Assembly: GCA_022577435.1 (NCBI GenBank)
Contig: JAKOON010000006.1
Coordinates: forward strand, 15,045,501 to 15,109,500
Reading direction: 5' to 3'
DNA length: 64,000 bases
DNA from: Embiotoca jacksoni
Lineage: Eukaryota > Chordata > Actinopteri > Embiotocidae
Part shown: in pieces, positions 1 to 10,200 of the stretch
How positions within the stretch are numbered: the stretch's first letter is position 1
Layout: every line of letters starts with the position of its first letter
Notes under the pieces: model-generated
Databases searched by the model: none
What the model was told of the DNA's origin: nothing
The model's input: the letters and a program-made list of their open reading frames with translations, nothing else
Program-made: the position numbers and the translations under genes

Positions 1-2078
1 TTTTTTTTTTAAACAAGTGAATCCTGGTGTTTATAACTGCAGCCCACGTGTCACAAGTCATCACTACCAGTGCTGCGATGATTTGTGACAGAGAGATAAT
101 CCTCATGAGGAAACCATGTTGCATTTAACCAGAGGCAGCGAGAAGGCCGCCAGAGAGAAACTACCAAAGAGAAGGCTGCGGCCACCGTGGTAAATCAAGT
201 TATCGCCTAATGGGACGGTGAGCGGACCTTGTGGAGGGCATGACAGAAAGTGCGCGCGTGGTAAGCAAAGCATAATTAAATGCATAACGTCATGTCTAAA
301 TGATGCTGACCAAGCAGGCAGAGCTGCAATCAGATATCCTGTCATATCACACCGTATGGCTTCCAGTTCAAAGAAAACACAGTATATCTGCTTACAGACT
401 GTGCCACGGAAAACAATCCCTCTCTGCGCTGTGTCTTTCACATTCTCCGCTTTCTTTACTTCCCATCACATGTCTCCAATTGATATTAGCAACAGACAAA
501 CAAACCATCTGGCAGACAAGGACACAAAACAGACCAAGTGACATCTCTATATAAACAACTCCAGCGGCGATAAACACCAACTTTAACGAACATGAGCTGC
601 TCACAGTGTTGGCTCTGTGCCTGACCTCACTTCAGCATCATCTTGGAGATGAGGTTGCAACGCCGTTCACAAGAGTTTCCCCGCTGAAACTCGGTCAGTG
701 GAGGGGTGGAAACAATTAAGTCATCGAATCTGACTTTCCTAAAAAAGAATATTAATCAGCATTCAGTTTGATAATGAATGAGCCAAAATGACAAACATTT
801 GCTGGTTTCAACTTCTCAATTGCTGCTTTTCTTTGACTTGTATACTAAAAAAAAAAATTGGTTGGACAGTTGAAGACATTTATGTAAAGAATAAAAAACC
901 CTTGTTAGCTTGCTGTTTGTTCTATAAAAATAAAAAAATAAAAAAATCTGTTTGTGACAATGATATATACAAGTAGAAAAATTGTAAAAACTAATTACCA
1001 ATCTGTATTTTGTCTTTTTTTTTTAATATATATTAATTTACTGCGTGTAGATCTAGTGTGGGTCGCAGGTTGGATGATGTAATAGCTTTGTGTTTAGTGG
1101 AGCTACAGCTTCATGACACGAGGAGAAGTGACTGTACTACAAATCATTTGCCTCCACTGTGGGGGTTGGCGTTGGACTTAACTACATGACTACAGACATA
1201 GAGCACGAGCCATCCCTTTTCTAAAGGGCTCCATTGTTTTTGCCACAGTGACGAGGCAGTTCTGCAGGTTCCACCTTCACCTCTCCTCCCTCTCGCTCTT
1301 CCTCCTACCTCACCTCACCACACGCTCTCCTTCATGCTAAATTCCCCTCGTTATACCGGTAGTTTCATTCATTCTCTTGCAGGCGCTGTAAAGTCATTTC
1401 ATAACTCTGGCAGCTAAGGGGATATCAGTGCTGCAGACAGACAAAGCTGGATAAGTACTTTAGGGTGGCCGACGGGTACCAGACTGATAAGGCACCAATT
1501 ATGACTGACCTGGATGTGTCACAAGAAGCCCCGACCAAAGTGCTGCTGCAGCAGGCTGAGGATTGACATTTGACATCATGTCACACTCAACTTTTTTTTT
1601 TTTTTCCCTTCGCCCTAACACGAATAATTACTCATGGTGTGATTGGGAGCACAGAAAGATGGTTTCAAACTGTAGCAGGTAATAAAATTAAACCAAATAA
1701 CAAGTGAGAAATTGTAGAGCATGTGAGCAACCACTGTAGCACATTTACTAAACAATAAACAATTTTATAAAAAAAATAAATAAATAAAAAAAAAAAAAAA
1801 AGGGGCAACAGTGGCAATAAGGATGAGCAGAAAGAGGTCATTTAGCCATGACTCATTACAGTTTCAAATGTGGGCTGATTGCCCTCAAGTCAATAGAAAT
1901 ACAACAAGTGCTGAAGTAACTATGTTTTTGAAACGCTGCGAGATTATCAACGCGTTTATATGCAAATGTGGATGATGTCAGACTTTTCCAAACGTTTGGA
2001 CGTGACAGGCAGGCAGTACTCCACCGTGACAGTGCCGTCTATCCACGGCCTATTCTGAGCTTCTCGTAATCAGCTTAC
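1..2078 (-). other. LRBA: LRBA intron 1 (partial), no exon seen
   Basis: This stretch lies downstream (minus strand) of the LRBA first coding exon, whose donor is at 2078, so it is the 5' part of LRBA intron 1. I found no second LRBA exon and no open frame that looks coding. It contains simple A/T tracts (1-10, about 1591-1605, about 1769-1800). The block at roughly 100-560 is high-complexity unique sequence whose short open frames on both strands have no recognisable protein. Confidence 0.75.
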
Positions 2079-2264
2079 CAGGTTGAACACCGTCTCCACA
2101 ATGTCTCGGTTGGAAACTTCCCCAACTTCCACCAGGCCAGCCAGCACGGCGAATTTCATCCTGATCCCCCTTATGGGCACTCCGGGGTTGAGTGCCGCGG
2201 CGCCCGGTCGGCCGTCCTTCCCATCACCCGGCAGCACGGCGCCCGCCGTCTCCTCGCTAGCCAT
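2079..2264 (-). CDS. LRBA: LRBA first coding exon (N-terminal 62 codons, partial gene)
   Basis: LRBA is a very large BEACH-domain protein of endosomes and Golgi vesicles; in mammals it protects CTLA4 from lysosomal degradation. Only its N-terminus is here. The exon encodes 62 residues from MASEETAG to VETVFNL. The stretch PIRGIRMKFAVLAGLVEVGE (residues 30-49) and the following SNRDIVETVFNL are nearly identical to the vertebrate LRBA N-terminus; the first 29 residues are Gly/Ala-rich and variable, as in other species. I chose the ATG at 2264 (minus) because the family starts Met-Ala-Ser-Glu and the context GTAGCCATGG is a strong Kozak site. An in-frame upstream ATG at 2297 would add 11 residues that I do not recognise in the family. 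The exon ends in phase 0 after CTG, followed by donor GTAAGC (2078-2073). The BEACH, WD40 and lectin-like parts are outside the window. Confidence 0.93.
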
Positions 2265-3210
2265 GGCTACGGAAGGGACGGGACAGGTGGCGTTCACAGG
2301 TGAGGCACCTGTTCACCTCCGACGGTGACAGCCGGAGCAGATGTCGGAGGAGGAGGAGGAGGAAGAGGGCTCTATCTCCCCTTCAGTTGAGTTGGTGACA
2401 GTCCACGGGCATATAAGCAAAACCTTTCCCTCCCCATCCAAGAATTTGTTTCGAGAATCAGCCTCCGAAGCGGGCAACAACAACAACAACAACAAAAAAT
2501 AAAAATAAAGCGCAGAGAAATGTTTGGCGTCGGGCACTGCGGGGGCTGGAAACGTCAGTGAAGTACTCCTCTCTCCCCCCCCCTTGGTCCGTAACTTGAT
2601 CGCAGACGGATGGATTAATGCCGTTAAAAAACCCCGCGAGGGAGAAGTGCTCGCAGGTAAACCAGGGAGGAAGCAGGTGAAGCGGAGCTCGCCCTTTTAC
2701 CTGCTTTCCCCTCCGCTCGGACAAATGGCAAACGAGGACGCAGCGACTTCAATGTCTCCGCGCAGCGTTGGAAGTTGCTATTGTCGCTGAGTCCAGACAC
2801 TTGACAGGTCGCGCCAGGCACAACCGAAAACTCACAAACTGCGGGGGGAGCAAGTCCGTCAGCAGTCCCGGTGGAAGTCGACAAAGGACGCGGGTCCGCT
2901 CGGCGCTCCGCGGGAAACTCCGCACACTTGGTTAAATGACAACGTTGACCCAGCTGCGCTGCATTCGCTTCCTGATCTGCCCCGGTAGCTTCAGCTCGTC
3001 ACCGCCATGACAGTGTAGCCCTGGAGTGAGTGACGCATGCGCAGTAAGGGAGCTGGGTCTATTCGGCTCGGTAGCAGGTGTGCCGCTCAGGTGGCTTTCT
3101 TCAAGCACCGCGCACAAGGGAGTCGGTTCAAATCCACAGCCCGGCCGCGTGAATTCAGTTACTGCGACCATGACTAAACCTGGGGGGGGGGACATGAGCT
3201 GGTGGGACCC
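2130..3210 (-). promoter_or_regulatory. LRBA promoter and 5' UTR, CpG-rich region
   Basis: The region around and upstream of the LRBA start codon is clearly richer in G+C and CpG than its surroundings, for example 2185-2260, 2520-2580, 2860-2930 and 3030-3150. This is the usual picture of a TATA-less CpG-island promoter. A purine-rich GGA run lies at about 2345-2368. The exact transcription start cannot be read from sequence. Confidence 0.6.
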
Positions 3211-3253
3211 TATTGGGTCCAAGATCCCTCCAAGCAGTACACAAAACGTTTAA

Positions 3254-6200
3254 TCTCCACTACACTGCCCCTCTAACGTGCATGAAGGGGGGCAATTATA
3301 AGGAACAGTATAATGCAGTCCGGTGGACCACCATCACCCACCGCGACCCTAAATGATAGACAAAAGTAGAATTATCACCCTCTGACAATGTCAAAAAAAA
3401 AAACTACACAAAATATATAAGCTTCATAAATATATAATATATTTCACAGGTGTTCCTTATGCTCTGTGAGTGTATATTTATAGACTATATTAGGCAACAC
3501 ACTATCTAAATAGTGTGTTTATTTCATTTTGAAAAGAGTTTTCTTAAACCTGGCTTCAGGTGTAAGAACTTTTTCAGTGATTTGATGAAATAATGTTATT
3601 TATAGGAAAATGCTCAAAAATAAAGGCAGAGGGATTCTGTAAGATGGAGTCATAGGATTATATGATAATGCAGGAATCAATTGAAATTGCACTTTTGTGG
3701 TATCAATTTTAATTTCATACAAAAAGCAGCTGAGAAACACAGGGCTGTTTGACAGCCCACTTTTTCCACTGTGACTTATGCAAGTTGCATCATCCTGACA
3801 GCATCTAAAAACAGAGATGGAAAGTAGTGTGTGTTTACTCAAGTACTGTACATAAATAATTAGGTATACTTGGACTAAACCTCAATATTTTCATTTAATA
3901 CTACATTATATCAACACTTCTTCACAATTCAGAGAAAAATATTGCACTCTTTACTCCACTGCATTTATCTTACAGCTGCAGGTAACTTTGCAAACTGCGA
4001 TATAAAATTATAAGGTACATGGTATTACTATTTATGCTGTTGCAAAAGACCTGAATACATTTATCACCACTGTACAAAAGAAATTGAACCCGCCAGAGTT
4101 CAGGTAAAATCTCTTCTTTTTTAGGCTGATCCCCTGTAAAAGCAGATAGAATCTTTTAATGGAAAACTCATCAGTTTTCCAAAAGCAAATAGTATTTTAT
4201 GTTGAGTATTTTAGGATAGCTGGCTATGATGAAAACAATATTTCCATATTGTATATTATTGACTTCACAGTATTGTATTGCTTTAATCCTCATTACTATA
4301 AGGAATTTAGGACCTTGTTGAAGTAATATGGAATAGGTTACGACTTTACAAAGCCACATTGTATATAATACAGGCCTACATGTATTTTGTATGCATATTT
4401 AAAGGGTAATTATATGAATTTTGAAACTATATCATCATATATCATCAGTGAAAATCACCCCTCATATAACAGATGAAAAAGCTGAACTTGTGCAAAACAG
4501 CTTTATGTAGGCAAAAATAAGAGAAAACAGCAAAACAGAAGAGGAAACTGGGGGTGTCGGGTGTTGAAATGCATTTAGAACTTTGTTTTTCTACAGCACA
4601 ACAGCACATGGACAGATGTCTGTATCCTGGGGCATTGGAAACCGAACATTGAAGCAAAGTGACAGCTCTGCTTTGCTTGCCTTTTCATATCACCTCCATC
4701 ATCATAAACCATGACATGCAAGATGTCTACATATCTGTGTAGATGAGAGGTCACAGTTTTATCCAGGTTTATTATCGCATGAAGAAAATCCTAACTGAAC
4801 ACCATCTGGAAGGTGATAATACTAAACATATTGAATAATGCTCTTATTTGATTATATCTGTCTTCCCCTCTCAGTGCTCATACTGGTGACTTCACATTTG
4901 CTGTGCAGGATGGATGAGCAGCTCTGAGTGTTGCCACAGCGGCAGCTGGCGTCACTGTTCCCACTGACCTCCCCATAAAGTGTAGCTGAGCCCTTAGGGA
5001 TCCTGGGAGTCATGGAAGCCAGCAGCACCACCCATGAGACACGGGCCCTGTCTGTGATTTAATGACCTGAAATCAACCGACTTGTTCACTGAGCCCAAAG
5101 GTAGACTTTCTTAAATAAAGCTTTGACTGACCTTCAAATTGAACCTGAACTGTGACTTGTTATTTTTCTAACTGGGCCCTACCGATAATGAGATAACAAG
5201 TTGTGACATTCAGTGACACTGTAATCATCGTTTTCTCTCTTGCTTTTATCCTGCTGCACACTTTGATTATGTGAGAAGATTATCAGTTCAGCAAGTAATC
5301 TGGTGTCAAAGGCGGCAATTTAATCAATGAACCTTTGTTAAGAGCTCAGACTGTGTCGAACAAAAGCTCAGAAGATTGTTTTTAAACACACTGAAAGAAG
5401 AGAAAAATTCATTTATGACAAAATAAATTTCCAAATACAATAAACTTGTCATAAAAGTCTGAAAAATATAACCTTGATGTGTGTGTAAACGATACAGCAG
5501 ACACTAGATGAAATTTTTTTTAAAAAGAAGAAGATATAGTCAACTTTAAAAACATGAAGACATCAAAAAAAAAAAAAAAAAAAAAAAAGGTTGCTTGTAA
5601 GGTCTTAAAACATTTTAAAATTGAAATATTTTAAAGCTCATTTTTGGCCCTATAAGCTACACTGAAGAATAAGAAAAATCTTGAAGGAAATATTTGAATG
5701 TCTTTGTCTACATTGTCAAAATATCTTTGCGTGCTGAAAGACAAATACTCCACATGAAGCACCACATCCCTGCTGTCTGCCTGCAGCTACTGAATGTCTA
5801 CTTCTTGTAAACACTGTCAGCCTGCAGGAGTTCTTCTCCGGTACACAGCTAAAACTAATGCAGTCTGATAACCGACAGGTGTTTGTATTATTTTGTCCAA
5901 CCCATTTATATCAGTGAAGGCGATGCAGTGCAGCTCAGCAGCACCACAGACTGTGGTATATCCTCCAGAAATTACCATACTGTTGAATCAACACTTGGCC
6001 TGCATTCATTTACAGTGTATACACTTACCAACAGACATAATTTTTTTTCTTTGTTACAGAAACAATGTGGGTGGATAACAGCCTACACACCTGAATGACT
6101 TGTTAACACACCTAGAAACTAGTTCTTCCCGTTTCCTTTATAATCCAAGTTATTAATTTGCCTTCACCAGTTACATTTAAACAAACTCTCTCGAAAAAAT

Positions 6201-6290
6201 ACAAATGAAACACAATATATGTGGTGCACTTTAAATGCTGTAACAGTTTGCATTTTTAAAGTAATATTTACAATAATTGTGTAACGTAAT
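3254..6290. other. LRBA-RPS3A intergenic region, no gene seen
   Basis: AT-rich sequence between the divergent LRBA and RPS3A promoters. Small open frames (for example 3600-3842 minus, 4445-4657 minus, 5883-6098 plus) show no domain, and none has splice sites joining it to anything. An A tract of about 24 lies at 5565-5588. Confidence 0.6.
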
Positions 6291-6557
6291 TGTTGGAAAA
6301 ATTACTCAAGAGGCTTGGTTCAAAATCAAACACATCGGACATTTATTCTTGCAAGAAGGAACACATACATGCACCCTCAAAGATAGGTGTCCAGCAAAGA
6401 AGGGGCCTTCCCTCCTCCGTAGGTCAGCTTTTATACAGTGGGACAAACAGTAGACCATCACCCCCCTTTGTACCTGCTTTTGTATGGTAATACAGAGTTG
6501 GTTGTAGGTCACAAGATAGGCAAACAAGAGGAAGAGACAAATCTTTCCTTTCCATCA
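6291..6557 (-). mobile_element. Solo LTR with 5-bp target-site duplication
   Basis: A 267-bp element flanked on both sides by the perfect direct repeat GTAAT (6286-6290 and 6558-6562). Read on the minus strand it starts TGATGG and ends CCAACA, the TG...CA ends of an LTR. It carries a TATA-like TATAAAAG and, further 3', an AATAAA polyadenylation signal in the expected order. No internal retroelement coding sequence or second LTR is adjacent, so it is a solo LTR left by recombination. A diverged relative in the opposite orientation lies at 25581-25912. The LTR superfamily cannot be told from this alone. Confidence 0.8.
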
Positions 6558-7136
6558 GTAATCATCACTGAATGAGTATGAATTTATTAGAAATAGTTCA
6601 TATATTTTACTTTGAAAACCATTGACCTAACTTTATGTGGTTGAATTTGCCTTTTTGTAATTCACACTAAGTCATTTTGTAAATTTTAAAAACTTGTATT
6701 GTTTTGAAGAAATACAAACTCTGGAGAATGAAAATGATTTTTCTCTCTGAACTAAGTGCTCTCTTTTTTTTGTTAGCCTCTATTCCTCACTGTATAGATC
6801 TGGACTTAGATCCACGTCATTTTGTCAGTTCGGCACTCTGCAGTGTAGTCTGTTGTGATTTGTAAGGAATAAAATAATGGACTAATTCATTTTAACAGAA
6901 TTTTTGTATTTTAGTTGTATTTGCTTATCAGTGTTTAAGATACAACATTTATTAAATTGTCAAGTAGTAGTAAAATTTAGACTATATTAGAACACATGTG
7001 GGTTTTTTTTAATCAAAAGTATTTATTACTGATGTTACAAAAAAAATTAAATATAGCTAAACAGTTCGCTCATGAGGCTTTTATGTTCAGTGGATTAGGC
7101 TTTTACCTGCAGAGGGAGCCAAAATAAGATACGAAG

Positions 7137-7146
7137 ACTCGCGAGA
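7137..7146 (+). promoter_or_regulatory. TCTCGCGAGA-type core promoter motif of RPS3A
   Basis: ACTCGCGAGA matches 9 of 10 bases of the palindromic TCTCGCGAGA element, which is known to drive TATA-less housekeeping and ribosomal-protein promoters through BANP. It lies about 60 bp upstream of the probable RPS3A start site. A second CTCGCG occurs at about 7183-7188. Confidence 0.55.
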
Positions 7147-7195
7147 GAAGAGAAATCTCACGAACCGAACGGTCTGTTTAATTCTCGCGTGAGTT

Positions 7196-7219
7196 CCTAT
7201 TTCCTCCTCTTTCACTCCC
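7196..7219 (+). promoter_or_regulatory. 5' TOP pyrimidine tract of RPS3A
   Basis: A run made almost entirely of C and T lies directly upstream of the RPS3A start codon. Ribosomal-protein mRNAs start within such tracts (5' terminal oligopyrimidine), which places their translation under mTOR/LARP1 control. The exact first base is not determined, but the 5' UTR would be only about 20-35 nt long. Confidence 0.6.
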
Positions 7220-7229
7220 TGTAGCCAAC

Positions 7230-10200
7230 ATGGCAGTCGGCAAGAACAAGAGGCTGACCAAAGGCGGCAAAAAAGGTGCCAAAAAGAAGATGTAAGTAGT
7301 ACATTTAGACATCGCTGCACAAAACAGGCTTTGCGTTTTCTACCGATGTCACGTCGGTGTAAGAAATGCGAAGGATGAAGCTGATTTTAAGTGGATGGCC
7401 GTGCTTGCTCTCGTCGTCGGCCCCTTTAGCGCCGGATGGTGCCGTATCCACTAACCTTGTGCTGTTAACAGTTCGTCATATTTAAACTGCGTTAAATAGG
7501 CTCGCATTTCCCCTTTAGAGGAGACAGAATATGCCTTAAGAAAAAAAAATAAAAATAAATTTGTGAGCCGGGTTCTACAGTAACGTTGTGCTAAAGGCTA
7601 CTAAATGTTAGCATGGGTTTAGCAACATGGCAGGCATGCCGCACAACTTGCTGTTAAAATATATATATATTTTTAAAAATAGAACCGCGTGGCTCAAACG
7701 AACAACCTGATGTGTTAGGAGTAGTGGTTCGGGAAATAGCCGGCATTTTGTCGAGTTGAGAATCTCGTGGATTTTCCGAGGTGCTGCCCGCTGAAGCTCC
7801 GCATCTCCTCCCCGAGTAATGGATCGTTATCGAGTCGTCATGTCTGTGTTACCAGTTTAACCCCATGTGCTTCTTTCTCCCTCTCCTGCAGTGTGGACCC
7901 TTTCTCCAAGAAGGACTGGTATGATGTCAAGGCACCAGCCATGTTCAACATCCGCAATCTGGGCAAGACCTTGGTCACCAGGACTCAGGGAACCAGTAAG
8001 TCTTGCTTTCTGCAAAACTCTCAATCTCGAGGTGTACGTGTAGTAACGAAGACGTTTTGCGTGTCTGACTGTTTCAGTGACAGATGAATGAATAAATCAG
8101 ACTCTCTGTATTCAAAAAATATAGACTTAATATCCTAAATGACGTCTTTATACGCGGTTTTCGGGGATAGCGGCGCTATGAGAATGCATGTTGACAAACT
8201 GTTTTTGGTCCCAAATGATGGCTGTCGATTACTTATTGGATCAACTGATTTTTGCATTACTAGTACATTATGTGGTTCTACAGGTCTCATTTGTTGTTGA
8301 GGCCTTTTCTAACATTTGCACGCTTTCGCCGTCAAGGAATCGCCTCTGACGGTCTCAAGGGACGCGTGTTCGAGGTGAGCCTGGCTGATCTGCAGAACGA
8401 CGAGGTGGCCTTCCGCAAGTTCAAGCTCATCACTGAAGACGTTCAGGGAAAGAACTGCCTCACCAACTTCCACGGCATGGACCTGACCCGCGACAAAATG
8501 TGCTCCATGGTCAAGAAGTGGCAGGTAATGATCAGGTTTTGTGAGCAGTTCTGAGTATTTTCCTGAAAATGCCACTGCAGCACAGATGTTACATGAGCTT
8601 CAGTAGCAATGTCAATTTGAAAACTCGTTTGACCTACTTTTAATTGCCCCTCAAACTTTGGAGAGTAAATGTTGAGACTCGTTTCAATCTAAACTATTGC
8701 CACAAGTCTTTGATAAAAATGAAGGATAAGTCCTCCTCCAACATTAACTGGACTAATGTTAGGAGCTGTTGCAGCACACATGAAGTGGGGTTAAATGGTC
8801 TGTACTTGTATAGCGCTTTATCACCTTTCGGTCTCAAAGCGCTTTAACATGGTTTTCCCATTCACACACTAATGAGACAGATCACCGTACAAGGTGCTGC
8901 CATCGGGAGAACATTCACACACCGATGGTTCACCATCGGGAGCAACTTAGGGTTCAGTGTCTCGCTCAAGGACACTTAGGCATGTGGACAGGAGGAGCTG
9001 GGGATCGAACCACCAACCTTCTGATTCTTGTTCAACCCGCTCTACCGTCTGAGCCACAGCCTCCCGTTGTTGTGAATGAAGGTTCAGCGGTTTAAATCTC
9101 AACTGCCTTTGAAAATGCGATAGGAATGACAGTTGAGCCATTTACTTTAGGTGATGAATCGATTACATTAGTAGTAGCAAGCAGCAGAAAATGGTCCTGA
9201 GGAGCTTCTGAGTGCAACTGATGGGCCATTACTAAACAAGAGCATGAATGGTTGATGTAGGTTGATTGGAGAAAAGCAGAATAACACATGTTTTGTGCCA
9301 TCAAGGCAAAAGCAGTCATCAAATTTTGTAGTTAATTTGATTTGAGGTGTTAATTTTTTTTCTGGCATGAGAATTTTAAAAGGTTTCATGCCTCATGAAG
9401 CACCTTGTTACCATAACACAACATTCGATTATAATATACTTTGCATTTGTGGACCCTCTGTGTTTAAATATTTTGGCCATATCACAATGATATTACAGGG
9501 ATGTTCAGTGTCGAGCTGCAGTGGAGGTCCGTAGCAGCAAACGTCTACATTTTATGTTTGATCTTCCTAAGCAGAACTAATTGGTTTTGGTGAGACTCAT
9601 TATTTATATCTTGGAAACCATCTAATATATCACAGGTCATCCACCAACAAAGTAGCCAAGCCAAATAATGCTTTTGGTGTAAATTTGGAATCCAACATTG
9701 ATATTCTGAAACCCAGCTAGGCCATCTTTTAAACTCAATAGACTGGAAGAATAGAATTTTTTTCTTTTCTTTAATTCTTAAAGCAATTGGATAACGGTAT
9801 CTTGTATTTGATCTGTGATCTGGAAGAACACTTTCCAAATGCTGAAATCAATACATGAATTGGGTTGTAAAACAATTTCTCCTAAAACACAGAGGGTCGT
9901 GCATTATTATTCATCCTTCATGTACGTTGTGTGAAGAATGTGCACAATTATTGTAAAGCGAAATTCCATGCTGGTGCAACCTGGGATTGTGAAAATACAT
10001 TTTGTGTAAAAGAAAAAGTGTCGAAGAAGGTTTAACCGTCGTGTTGTCTTTGGGTCAAAATGACCCGCAGCTGTGTTCAACCAAGTTCTATTTTATTTTC
10101 ATATTTTTTGGGATCATTGGTGACAAGGAGGCTGTGAGGGTTTCTTTTAAAGAATGATGACCAACGATCCCAAAAAATATACAAATAAAATAGAACTTGG

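Noticed and set aside
3125..3135. Perfect tRNA B-box-like GGTTCAAATCC near the LRBA promoter
   Set aside because: No T-stem pairing on either side, no matching A box at the right distance and no cloverleaf, so not a tRNA gene.
9001..9066. tRNA-like A and B boxes on the minus strand
   Set aside because: Belongs to a tRNA-derived SINE with a long non-tRNA body; not a functional tRNA.
9545..9838. 97-codon minus-strand open frame in RPS3A intron 3
   Set aside because: Lies wholly inside a TIR element; Trp-rich but no transposase or reverse-transcriptase motif that I can support.
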